DNA from: Lindgomyces ingoldianus | Taxonomy: Eukaryota > Ascomycota > Dothideomycetes > Pleosporales > Lindgomycetaceae | Assembly (NCBI RefSeq): GCF_010093535.1 | Contig: NW_022985177.1 | Coordinates: 848,857-912,856 of the forward strand | Reading direction: 5' to 3' | DNA length: 64,000 nucleotides | Shown: positions 22,331-33,809 of the stretch, one piece after another | How positions within the stretch are numbered: the stretch's first letter is position 1 | Layout: the number at the start of each line of letters is the position of its first letter | The notes under the pieces: generated by a model | The model's database searches: none | What the model was told of the DNA's origin: nothing | What the model saw: only the letters and a program-made list of their open reading frames with translations | Program-made: the position numbers and the translations under genes

Positions 22331-25300
22331 TTATTTGTTATGACTTTTCCAAAGCTCCCCAAAGTATGTGCTTGGAGTTGTGGCCAAATCCTGCGGTACG
22401 CCTGACTCGACCAACCTCCCCCCGTCGAGTACAATCACTCGGTCAAAGTAATCCACCACCGTTTCTAGGCGATGAGAAATGCCGATGACAGTATAGTTTA
22501 TGAATTCAGCCTTGACGATTTCGTGGATTCGTCTGTCGGTGTCGTAATCAACGCTACTGCTCACCTCATCCAGGAGTAGGATGCCTCCAGTCTTCTCACC
22601 TGGTGTTTTCCTATCTTTCACTAGTTTCCGTACGATGGCTCGGCCTAGACAGAAAAGCTGCCTTTGGCCCATGCTGAGGTCATCCACCCCCATGCAAGCT
22701 TCAAGTCCACCGCGGTCCTCGGCAAAATGCGCCAGACCAACCATCTCAAGGGCAGACATGCATTCGTTTTCATTAGCTTTCCCAAAGGGGTCAATACCGA
22801 GTTTGATGGTGCATCCATCAGGTAAGAGACTAGCTCCCTGAGATAAGGCTATGATCCTTTTTCTCAAAGTCCCACGCTTGACGCGACAAATTGGTACATG
22901 ATCTATTACCATCGTCTCCTCCGCATCGTTGAGCGGGTCGAGGAGACGCAGCAACAAAAGCATAAGAGTAGATTTTCCACTGCCAGTGCGACCACAGACA
23001 GCCAGTTTCTGGCCTGGTGGAACGTTCAGGCTCAGGTCGCGAATTACCAAATCCAGCGAAGACTGGGGTAAGCCTGAATGGGCATTCCGGTTCACGTCAT
23101 CTGCCGGAAGCTTGTATGAAGCAGATACATTCCTTAATTCGATGGCTCCACTCGAAGGCCAAGTCTCGGGAGGCTCCATGTCTTCAGTTGGTCGGTCTTC
23201 GGGTTTCACGGAAGTGGTGAACGTCTTCAATCGGCTGACAGCCCCGATACATGTCTCCAGATCCGTATAGCTTTGCACAAGCTCTGCAAGCGAATTGCCA
23301 AATGACAGGAGGGTAACCAGGCTTGTTCCGGTTCGGCCGACATTGGAATTCAACTGTGTAGCCAGCGAGACAATCACCAGCGCTAAACCAGCAACAAGAA
23401 GCTGCATGACGACGCGAAGCCACTGTTGCATCGCCGCTAGCAGATACGCTGGCTGTAGCGAATTGTCAAGTAGCTTGTCGTTGTATTCAATGCCATGGGC
23501 TACCCATCCAAAGGCACGCACAGTTGCAATACCCCTCATAGTGTCGAGGAAATGCGTGCTATGAATGTTTAGTCACTGCGACATATACCAAAGAAAAGCA
23601 GAAAATGGAGGTCAAGATGTGTTGAACTTACTATAAGGGGCTTTTAGCTTCTAGATCAAGGAGTCGAAGCTGCCTGGACGTTCGGAGGTAGAAGCGCTGT
23701 ACGAAGTACAGCACTGCAAGCAAGACTGGGAATCCCACTGCAAGAAACGGCGCGGCCGTTGCAATAACGATGAGCATTCCAAGAGCCTCCGTCGAGTTTA
23801 GTGCAACAAAGAAGAAAGCAAACAGCAGCTCTCCATCGATCAAAGTTAGATCCTGGGAGAAATGGTTGATTGTAACTCCTATATCTGTAGAAGTAAGGAA
23901 CCGCAAAGGAGCCGTGATCAGAGTGGTTAAGGCTTGCTTATGCAAGGCGCTCCCCGCAAAAGCTGTCATCGAGATGAAGATCTCAATGGCGCTGGCGACC
24001 CAGGAGATGATGAACATGGCCTGAAGCAGTGCGTAAATTCCAACATAGAAACTTGCTTCGCGGTTAAATGTATCCTGAGACCAATAGCTCAACCAAACTG
24101 TGGCGAAATTGGAGCTGAAACCATGGATCATTGCGAAAAGAAGTAGAGAGGCTGTTGAGAGTGGGCGAACATTCTTGAACCAATGCTTGTACACGGTCCA
24201 GTCGCCTAGTGCACGAGATGAGTCGTTCAATGAAGGCTTCAAAGAACTCCGTGCGCTCGCATTTTTATTGTCCACCCGCGTTGTATCTAACGCAGATGCT
24301 TCTTGGGACTGCTTAACGTCGACTTTGATGTCTAGTTTTTTAACGTACTCGCTACTTTCACGTAGCTTCCCGAACGATCCCTGCTCGGCCTTAGTCCCGT
24401 TGTTTGTGAGGACAATAACATGGTCCGCTGCTGGTAGATAACCGATCGAGTGGGTACATAGTACTGCAGTAACTCCATTACGTTTGATAAAACCGTCTGG
24501 TCCGAAGACGCGCTGGAACAGCATAGAAGCTGTACTAGCATCGAGTCCGCTCAGCGCATCATCGAATACAAGCACCTTTGCACCAGAGTAAAGCGCTCTG
24601 GCAATCGCCACACGTTGTTTCTGGCCACCACTAAGAGTAGAGCCGCTGCTTCCCATCATGGTGTTGCTTCTTCGTGGGAAGGTACTGATGTCAGCGTTGA
24701 GTAACGTCGCTGCAACGACCTCATCAAACCTCTCCTGACTAAACTTTGAGCGGCCGACAATATTGTTTTTCAAGGTGTCTTTGTAGAGGAAAGGTTCCTG
24801 CTGGCAGTAACCAAGGCTGCTGTTGTGAGGAAAGAAGACAGACACTTTGCCAGAGTAGATAGGCACCTCCCCAAGTAGAGCCCTGCATAATGTTGACTTG
24901 CCCGAAGCAACCTGCCCAATGATGATTGTCAAGCTCTTTGCCGGAATGTCGCAAGTTATATTTGCCAAGACTGGGCGGCCTGGGGACCATCCAAAACTCC
25001 CACGCTCGATCTTGAAAGCCAACCCATCTTCTTGTGCGTTTGGTGGGTTCTTGGCCACCTCCTTTACCTGATTGCTAGCGCTGCCAGCTTCAGATATCCA
25101 ACAGCGGAAATCAATCCTCGGATCTGAATCAAGAAACTTCTGGATACGTTGCATGCAGGTTAATGCCGCCAGTACCGATGGAAAGCAATTGAATATGATG
25201 GTGAAGGGGGCCGTAACGAGAAGAATATAACCATAGGATGTAAAGATGGTTGATACATTCAGTATCGAATTCGATGTAGCAGCAAAAGCTATCACTGGTG

Positions 25301-26859
25301 AAAAAACCGAAGGCACCGCGCCGAGTGTGATGGTGCAAATTACAAGCCATCGGAACTTCAGACCGACACGAATCTCTGTTTCCCGAAGACTCTGTATGGT
25401 GGTGCCGACGATTTCAGCTAGTCCTGAGATCTTGTACGACTTCATCTGCGAAATTGCGGCCGCAGTGATGCCGACTCTATTCTGAATCTTTGCCATCCAA
25501 GCCACTAGGCGCTTGTCAACAAGCCTCGTCACTGCCATCAATAATACAGAGCAGACGGCGATCACAATGATGGGGGAGATAAAAGCCACTCCAAGCTGAC
25601 CGTAGAGCAGCCAGCAACCGAGGCCTACCTGCGCAAGGATGGCCCATATTTCATGGATCATCCGCACGCCTTGCACGATGCGGTCAAGGTCGGTGCTCAT
25701 GAGGGTGATTGCTGCTGAGTCATCGGTCATCTCTTGGCTCATCTGGGTGGTTTTTCGAAAGATCGCGGTGTGGAGAGAGGAGCGAAGCATGTACACGAAC
25801 TGTTGGTTGTAGTACTGATATATCCCAGACGAGATAGCGATGCCCGTATAGATGAGAAAAGCAGCGCCGATGAGGCCGTATCCGTGGTTTCTGTCACGGT
25901 CTTCTTCTGCCGTCGCCAAATAGTCCAACATACTTTGAATAAAGAGAGGTTGGCAGAGCTTGAATCCGACTAAAGCTAAGCGCGGTACAACAGGATACAG
26001 GAATGGACCCAAGAGAGCCCGGGTAACGTCTTTGACAAGTCCATACTGTGATCGTTTTAGAGAGCCTTGAGGTCCCCATTTCAACGTTAGGTTATTGTAG
26101 AGGTTATTGGCCCCCAAGCTTGTGTTGAGGGGACACAAGTCATCGATAGCGATGATTCCACGATATCCACGAACGAGCAGCGAAATGAGCCACGAATAGG
26201 TGCCAAGGCTAATGATTCCAATCGCTTCCTCTGGGCTGCGTTGCTCTCCACCTCTTCGCGTTGATCCTGACTTTGGCGTGACCTCCAAACAGAAATTGAT
26301 GGCCTTGATTGCCACGGATGCTGTGAATATTTTCGCAAGGGTGGTTTGGTGCGAGAGCCACAGTGTACGACATTGTACAATATCGAGCAGCAAGGTCAAA
26401 AATAGGTAAGACTCCAAAAGTCTCGAAAGATGTAGCGAACGGGAGTGTTCTAAACAAGAGAGCCATATGCTGAAGAGCGAAGCAAACAGACCAACACCAG
26501 CGGCTGCCAGTGACAGCGAATGAGCTGTAACCACGGTGCTCTTGGCTAGAACCGCCAGAATCGAAATCTGTGTAGCGGAAAAGCCAGTTAGCAGAACCTG
26601 CGTGATACTTAGTACGACCGCTGTGTCATAGTTGCCATCTTCGACTTACGACTTTAACATTCTGAAGTATGGTATTGTCGATGATGCGCGGTCGCCGCGA
26701 GATGGTCGTCAGGCGAAGGCCCGCAAGTATCGCGAAGCAGGTGCTAGGCAGGATTGATAATATGATTTTTTCAAACACCTGAGTGAAATCAAAATCGCCT
26801 CTACACCCTCGGACACCTGGCCCGAAGGTGTCATCATTCGTGCAGAGCAAGATACTCAT
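22331..26859 (-). CDS. ABC-C family (MRP-type) multidrug/conjugate transporter, three exons
   Basis: Predicted 1,467-aa full-length ABC exporter of the plasma or vacuolar membrane, with ATP-driven efflux as family function; the substrate is unknown. Exons (minus strand): 26859-26650, 26597-23632, 23558-22331. The start ATG at 26859 opens with the DDTFGPxVxGC...FDFT segment typical of fungal ABC-C proteins, followed by an N-terminal membrane domain (TMD0). Order is TMD0-TMD1-NBD1-TMD2-NBD2. NBD1: Walker A GQVASGKST at residues 631-639, signature LSGGQ at 725-729, Walker B D749-D750 (aspartate instead of catalytic glutamate, usual for ABC-C NBD1), H-loop H786. NBD2: Walker A GRTGSGKST at 1248-1256, signature LSMGQ at 1353-1357, Walker B D1389-E1390, H-loop H1421. 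Both introns have GT...AG ends and restore conserved frames. There is no transition damage despite repeats on both sides. No biosynthetic genes are adjacent. Confidence 0.93.
23559..23631 (-). other. Intron 2 of the ABC transporter gene
   Basis: 73 bp, GTAAGT donor, TGACTAAAC branch-like sequence and CATAG acceptor. Unspliced reading meets TAG at the donor. Splicing gives the conserved TMD2 segment EAKSPLYTHFLDT-MRGIATV, matching the family pattern of a linker followed by (G)xxTIRAF. Confidence 0.9.
26598..26649 (-). other. Intron 1 of the ABC transporter gene
   Basis: 52 bp, GTAAGT donor and ...ATCACGCAG acceptor on the minus strand, phase 0, with a TACTAAG branch-like sequence 12-18 nt before the acceptor. 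Splicing joins the TMD0 start (ending LQNVKV) to VLLTGFSATQ in one frame. Confidence 0.85.
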
Positions 26860-27295
26860 TGCGTTGCATACAATGCTCAGAGCAAAGAGACCAGAGATCA
26901 GGTTATGGACGAACGCAACAATTAGATCTAAGCTTCGACGCTTACAAATTCGAAAACAGGGAGCCCCTGATCATCATCAGATCCACATCCGTAATTATCC
27001 CGTACATACTGTGGTACATGGCGAAAGTATTGGGCGTGGTCAGGGCGCAGCAGGGGGTTGCAACCGGAGACAGCTAGGCTGAGATAGGATAGATCGAAAT
27101 AAGTTATCAAGTCTCAACAACGTTCAGCTTGTGTTATCTCAGCTAGCTCAGCCGATTGGGGAGAGAAGGGGCGAAGCCCCGACAGGGGCAGAGCCTCTGA
27201 TACCCTTGCTAGCCAACATAAACCCATGCTAGTCGCGCTGGTGGCGCTCACGCTATCTTTCTGGCCAATAAGGATTTATTGCTTTAAGTGTGTTG
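26860..27295. other. 5' flank/promoter region of the ABC gene with short hairpins
   Basis: GC-balanced sequence upstream of the transporter. It must contain its promoter, but no clear TATA box was identified. The distal part (27140-27290) contains two adjacent small hairpins, GGGGC-GAA-GCCCC at 27168-27180 and AGGGGC-AGA-GCCTCT at 27184-27198, reminiscent of short GC-palindrome repeats in fungal intergenic DNA. The island ends where the truncated E3 element begins. Confidence 0.5.
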
Positions 27296-27455
27296 CGTCT
27301 TATTTAAAAGCCTAGAGTGTAAGCTATATCTAATGTTCTTTTAGCATGTCTAAGTAGTGTTGTTAGAAATGCATTAGTGTAGGAAGAGTAGTTTAGTAGG
27401 GTCTTAGTAAAAGTAAGCAACTTAGGTGTGTAGGCAACTCGCTTGTGACGTACGT
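27296..27455. mobile_element. E3, right-end fragment of the palindromic pogo-derived family
   Basis: About 160 bp matching the right arm of E1 (7150-7313) up to the terminal GTACGT, followed by TA at 27456-27457. The left part is absent: the match stops near 27296 against non-mutated gene-island DNA. It marks the right edge of the ABC island and was truncated by deletion or rearrangement. Confidence 0.75.
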
Positions 27456-27457
27456 TA

Positions 27458-28351
27458 ACGCATACCTAGACTATTAAAAAGTAGGCTACTTCTATTAAGA
27501 ATGTCTAGACTCTAAGAAGGTAAAAAATAAAAATACTATAGTAGTAGTAAAAACTTACAGCATAGAAATAAAGCTAACCTTTACTAAGCTAGAGGAACAA
27601 CTTAACCAAGAACTCTACTAGAGATTTAAAGAGAACTATAAATCTACGCAATGCTTTAAAAACTATTAGAAAGTAGAAGTTTAGAACAGCTATAACTTAT
27701 AATAGGTACTGCAACAAGCTGTAATCTATAAAAGATATAAAAGAACTAAAGAACTTTTTAAATAATAGAATATGTTAAAAATGTAATCTAAGAAAAGAAG
27801 TAATTCTCTTTTAATATGTTAATAGAAGGAATCTAGGCATAAGAATTAGCCTTGCAATTTCTATAGAAATAGTGCTAGGTATGTAGAGAAGACTATAAGC
27901 CTAGGCACTGCAACATACTATACTATTAAGCAGTAGTAAGAAATAATATTATATTATATACTATAATTTCTATAATAGCTAAGGTATACTACTATGTTTT
28001 AATAGAGGACTATTAGTAGAACTTTTTTAAAAACATAATAAATAAAAGCTAGAAACTAGAATAGTTACTATACAACTTTATAATACTACTTTTAAGCTAA
28101 GAAAGGATAGAAACCCTCTTACAAGCGCTTATAATTTTAAGAAAGAAAATAATAAGCTAAATAAATAAATAGAAATGCATTCTATGCAAAAGTAGAAACT
28201 ACACTAAGTATGTATACTAGTAGGAAGAACATCCTGTCTAAATTATAAAGACTAAAGAGTATCTAAGGTGGACCTAGCACTAGCTAATTACAGTCTAAAC
28301 AGCTATAGAAGAATGCCTAGCTACCTAGTACCTCTGCATAAACTAGTATTG
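27458..28351 (+). mobile_element. Gypsy-type relic L, gag portion
   Basis: A mutated coding relic on the plus strand. The stretch 27570-27790 reads, between stops, as a charged helical gag-like segment (FTKLEEQLNQE...YKRYKRTKELF). It runs up to the TATTG target site (28347-28351) of Gypsy B1 and resumes after B1 at 40415. Assignment to gag rests on its position ahead of a protease motif at the far side of B1 rather than on a diagnostic domain. Confidence 0.55.
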
Positions 28352-28669
28352 TGTCACAGTATCCTCTCTAGATCCCAGACATAACTGTGTTAGACGCGTA
28401 CTAGAGTATTATTAGTGCATGTCTAACACAAACACAACACAACACAGACATAAACTTAAGCATAAACTGCCTTAACACTAACTAAACCTAGAACAGGCTT
28501 AATTTATACCTAAAGCACTTAGACTTCTAAGCTAAGTATTTAATTACTAATTTCTTTTTAAACCTTTCTATTTCTTACATAATGTCTTATACCTACTATA
28601 ATACCTTACATAGTAATTAAACTAGACCTTTGTAAAGCTCTATAACCTTACTTATGCATAATTATAATA
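28352..28669 (+). repeat. 5' LTR of B1
   Basis: 318 bp, TGTCACAGTATCC... to ...ATTATAATA (original end GTGACA, preserved in the right LTR). It aligns to 40093-40409, and in reverse complement to 48207-48524 and 53553-53870. Preceded by TATTG. Confidence 0.92.
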
Positions 28670-31240
28670 TTATATTATGTTAAAACTCTAGCTAAGAATA
28701 GCCTTTAAATTTAATTTAATAAGCTTAGTACTTATATAACTCTAAGCTATTAAAGTAAGCTAAAAAGCCTTTTAAAAAGCGCTTACTTTATAAAAAAGCT
28801 ACTATATTATAAGCTTTAAAGCTTTTTAAAAGAACTTTAAAAAATAGCTTTATATTATTAAGCAGTTTATTTTTACTTTAACTTTTGTTATAGTAGTAGA
28901 AACTAAGAACTTACTAGCCTTAAAGCTTACTTAGAAGTCTAAAAATAGCTTAACTTTTTTTTACCTAACACTACTTATAACTTATAACTTTTCTAACTTA
29001 GTAATAAAATTTAACTAACTCTTTAATCCTTTGCTATTTAATAGAAAATAGAAAAACTTACCTTTTTTTCTACATAAGCTTTAATATAAACTTAAAGAAA
29101 ACATAGACTAATTTCTTTTTAAATGCTTTTAGTTACTATATACTTACTTTTAACTTAACTATAATATAATAGCCTTAATTAACTTACTAATAAATAAAAA
29201 TATTATTAACTTAGATTAATTTATAGTGTTTTTATAAGTAACTTATAAAGACTTAAATAAAAAGTTAACAGCTCTAAGTTACTTAAACACTTTATAATAA
29301 AAAAAAAAGCTTTACTTTACACTTTACTAAGTTCTACTAACTTATATTTAATATAGGCCTAAATAAGATAGGTCTAATTATAGCTTTATATAACTCCTTT
29401 TTAACTAAACTATAACGCGCTATAGTAGAAGAACCCCTTCTAAACAACCTTAACATGTATGTAAACCTAATTACTACTTATAATAATAATATAAGGTTCC
29501 TCTCTATATAAGCCCTAATACGCCTCTAAACTAGCGTAGTTATAAATAAGAACTTTAACATAATAAAAATTAATTTAAATTATGCTCTACTTAGTTCTAA
29601 AAAGTATAAAAATTATAAAAAAAAAAGTTAATGCTTTAAGTGTAGTAAGCATAGTTATATTTTTTTAAAACTACTTTATTCCTTTTTTTTAAGTCTACAT
29701 AAGTAGTGCTACTAGCACTTATTAAAAATCTTTACTATTTTAATTTTATTTTTTATAAAGGCTTTAACTTATATTTAAGCTTTAATCTTTTTTACTACTC
29801 TTAACATAGCTGCAGCTATAGCAGTAAAAGCCTGCAAAAAGGCTTGTTCTAGAGCTAAGTTACCCTCTAGAACTAATTTAACACTAGATCTTTACTAACT
29901 TATAAGCTAAGTCCCCTACTAATAACTAAAAGTACTAAGTTAATATTTTTATATATTTATAATAAAAAACTATATTAGCTCTAATATAAGCTCTTATTAA
30001 CTTAGAAGTAAACAGCATAGGTTATATTAATAAAAAACTAGCATGTAAACTAAATCTTTAATTAACACTACTTACCTAAATAATTTACCTAACTAAATTT
30101 AATAAAAAATAACTTAAAAAAAGTTTTATTTTTTATACTATAACTATTATAATTACTTACTAACACTATAAGAAGCAGATTAAGCTCTATGTAATAAATA
30201 TAAAATGTTATAACTTAATCCTAGAATAACTATAGCTATATTAGCATAAAGTTACTTTTAATTACTAAAAGTAAGTTCTAAACTTTAACTCTTTTTAATG
30301 CTAAGATATATGCTTATACTTACACTTAAACAACACCTAAGTAGCACTTAATATAAAAGGTTTTTAAACCTACTTTTTAATAACCTAGAGAAAAACTACT
30401 TAAGTAAGGCTAATAAGCTAGGCCTTTTACTAAAATAAGCTATATAAGATAATTTAATAACTACTTAAACTTAAAAAAAAAGCTTTTAAGAAATTTTTAC
30501 TTACTTAATTTAAACATAAACTAGAACTTAAACAGTAGATAGACATCTACTACATAGAACCTGCTCTATTTATAACCCTAGCTTAACAACTAGATTATAA
30601 AATCTACATAGTTATAATTTCTAATATAGACTAAGCTTTAGCTCTCTAAAAATACACTAACTTAAAAATAATAGTTTTTTAAAACTACTCTAACTTATTA
30701 TATGTCTTTTTTTAAGATAAGTTTAATAAGCTTTTAATATAACATTTATATAATTACTAGATAACTTTTAAGCCTAGTAAACAACCTAGTTATAGGCTAC
30801 TATATAAGATGTTACTAAATAAATTAAAAGTGCTTTAAAAATACTTTAATAAGAACTTAAAAAAAAAGTTTATTTAAGCTAGCTTTTTACTAGTAGTGTT
30901 ACTTATACTATTTATAAAGAAACCTAAAAGTAGGCTTTAATTCTATGTTAACTACTAAGAACTAAACACTATTACTATTAAAAACTAATACTTAATTCTC
31001 TTTTTATAAAAAACCTTAAGCTAACTAAGTAAAGTAAAGTATTTTATAAAGTTAGATATTATTACTACTTTTAATAAGCTAAAAATAGTAAAAGGTAATA
31101 AGTAGCTAATAGTATTTTAGACCTAATATAGACTATTTAAGTACTTAGTAATGCCCTTTAGCTTAGCTAACACGCCTAGTACTTTTTAACATTTTATAAA
31201 CAACTTGCTCTAACCCTACCTAGACGTGTTCTGCACTATG

Positions 31241-31264
31241 TATATTAACAATATTTTAATCTAC
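31241..31264 (+). pseudogene. Reverse transcriptase catalytic motif of B1 (mutated)
   Basis: Codons read YINNILIY. Ty3/Gypsy enzymes have Y-x-D-D here, with the two aspartates binding the metal ions. GAC/GAT to AAC/AAT are G-to-A transitions, so catalysis is abolished. The same lesion is seen in B2 at about 50955-50978 on the minus strand. Confidence 0.85.
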
Positions 31265-33529
31265 AGTAATAGCCTTTTAGAGCATAAACAGCATGTACGC
31301 CTAGTGCTAAAAGCTATAGAAGAAGCAGGTCTATAACTTAACATAAATAAATGCAAGTTTTACTAATTAAAGGTTATGTATTTAGAATATATAATCTTTA
31401 TAGATAGTATTTAAATAGACCTTATTAAAGTTTAGACTATGCTAGATTAGTAATACCTAAAGAATGTAAAAAATATTTAAGCTTTTATAAAATTTACTAA
31501 CTTTTACTAATAATTTATTAATAACTTTTTATAGTAAGTAAGCCTTATAATTACACTTACTAAAAAAAAAATTTAATTTAACTTTAACTTAAATTACTAA
31601 TAGTCTTTTAACTAGCTAAAAAAAGCCTTTACTAAAGCCTTAATACTTTACTACTTTAACTCTAAACTACTAATACTTATAAAAGCTAATACCTTAGACT
31701 ATATAGTAGCAAAAGTTCTCTCTTAGACTAAGCTAGACAGAACTATTAGGCCTATTACATATTTCTTAAAAAGAATAAGTTCTATAAAAGGTAATTATAA
31801 GATCTATAATAAGAAATTACTTACTATAGTACACTACTTTAAATAATAGTAACCTAAACTAGAAGGTGCAGCGCATCTAATACAGGTCCTATCTAACTAT
31901 AAAAACTTATAGTACTTTATAACTATAAAATAACTTAGCTACTAATAAGCTTATTAGTCTAAATACTTATTCTGTTTTAATTTTAAGATTACTTATTATC
32001 TTAGTTAAGATAAAAGGAAACTAAATGCTTTTATAAGGTAATTCTAAGACATTTTTACTTAAAAAAAAGTGTAAAAAGCTTAACACTAAACTTTACTTTA
32101 ACTTAAGCTATTTTTAGACCTTAACTTAAATAAAATAAATTAAATAATTAATTAAATTATTATTAATAAGTATTTAAATAATAAATTTATTTAAAAAACT
32201 TTAAACTTACTTTAAAACAGCGCTAGTTAGTTAAAAAAAGTAACACTAGCTAACTATAAAAACTAAAATAGTAAGCTATATTACTATAACTAACTTATAA
32301 TTTTTAATTTTAATAAACTAAAAATTAAACTACTTTAAATTATACACAACTTACCTGTTAGAGGACACCTAGGCAGAGGAAAGACTCTTAACCTACTACA
32401 GAGAGAGTACTACTAGCCCTGCATGTTCTATACTGTACGCTAATATGTATTATGTTGCTATACTTACTATAAAGTAAAGGCCTTTTAAAAAAGGTATAAT
32501 AGCCTACTTAAACTGCTCCTAATTCTTAAATAAGCTTAAAAAGATATATTAATTAATTTTATTATAAACTTACTTTTATCTAAAGAGTATATAAATATTA
32601 TAGTAGTTATTAATTACTTAACTAAGTATTAACACTTAATACTATGTTTCTTTATAACTGCCTCTAATATAGCTTAGTTATTCTACTAATACATATAAGT
32701 TTACTATAGCCTGCCTAATATAATTATATTAGATAGAGGTACACAGTTTGTCTTAGCCTTTTAGGACAAACTCTATAAATAGCTCTAAATTATCCTCTAT
32801 CTATCTACAGCTTTTTACCTAAAGACTAACAGCTAGACTAAGAACATAAACACTATAATAAAATAAGTTTTATAAGTGTACATAAACTACTAGTAAAATA
32901 ACTAGGTAAAATAGTTAGCTATAGCATAGTTTAAAGCTAATAACATAATATTTAAATTAACATAAGTATCTCTATTCTTAGCAAACTATAGATACTACCT
33001 TTAAATAAGATTTAAACTACTTTTAAATACTCTCTAACTAACTTATTAATTTATTTAGGTAATAGATATAAATAGACTTATTAATAAAATTTAAAATATA
33101 TTTAAATATGTTTATAAAAAGCTTACATAGGCTTAAGCTTTTTAATAAGAGTATGTAAACTAATCTTAAACTCTTACCCCTGCGTATGCAGCTAGCAAGA
33201 AGGTCTAGCTAGACACTAGAAATATCTAAATAAACTAATAATTAAAGAAACTTAATTAGAAGAACTTTAGCCCCTTTATAGTAGCTTATATAGTCTTATT
33301 ATACACTTACTAATTAATCCTACCTAACAGCATAAAGATACACCCTGTGTTCTACGTATTGTTGCTGCGCTAAGCAGCCTCTAAATCTAACTATCTACTT
33401 AAACAGCTAAACCTACTACTTAAACTTATTATTATAAATAATAAACTAGAATATGTTATAAAAGACATTAAATAAATCTAGTTTAATAAAAAGAAACATA
33501 TCTATAAATACTTTATAAAATAGACTAAA

Positions 33530-33809
33530 TGTCCGTACGCAGCAGCAGCGTCGCGGCCTGGATACGAGCGATCGCGCACGAGCAGGATCACGTATCTATG
33601 TCACATAATGCTTGTGCGCGAACCTCTGTGCGCGAACATCTAGATATCCCCCTTTTCCTCTGTACAGAGGAAAGACAAGAGTAATAGAACTAGAAATATG
33701 TTACCCTTACCTTACTAACTTTGTACACTGTGCACACTGTACACTACTCTTACTTTTGCTACTTAAGTGCTTATACTATAAGCAGCTAGCTGTTAGAGCC
33801 TATTTAACA
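33530..33809 (+). repeat. 5' LTR of Copia A3
   Basis: 280 bp, TGTCCGTACGCAGC to CTATTTAACA, next to CTAAA. Its outer ~125 bp is CpG-rich (GCGATCGCGCACGAGC) and contains intact TCA sites, in sharp contrast to the adjacent DNA. Confidence 0.93.

Noticed and set aside
22297..27110. Numerous plus-strand and alternative-frame open stretches across the ABC gene
   Set aside because: They are shadows of the minus-strand transporter reading frame with no family motifs of their own.
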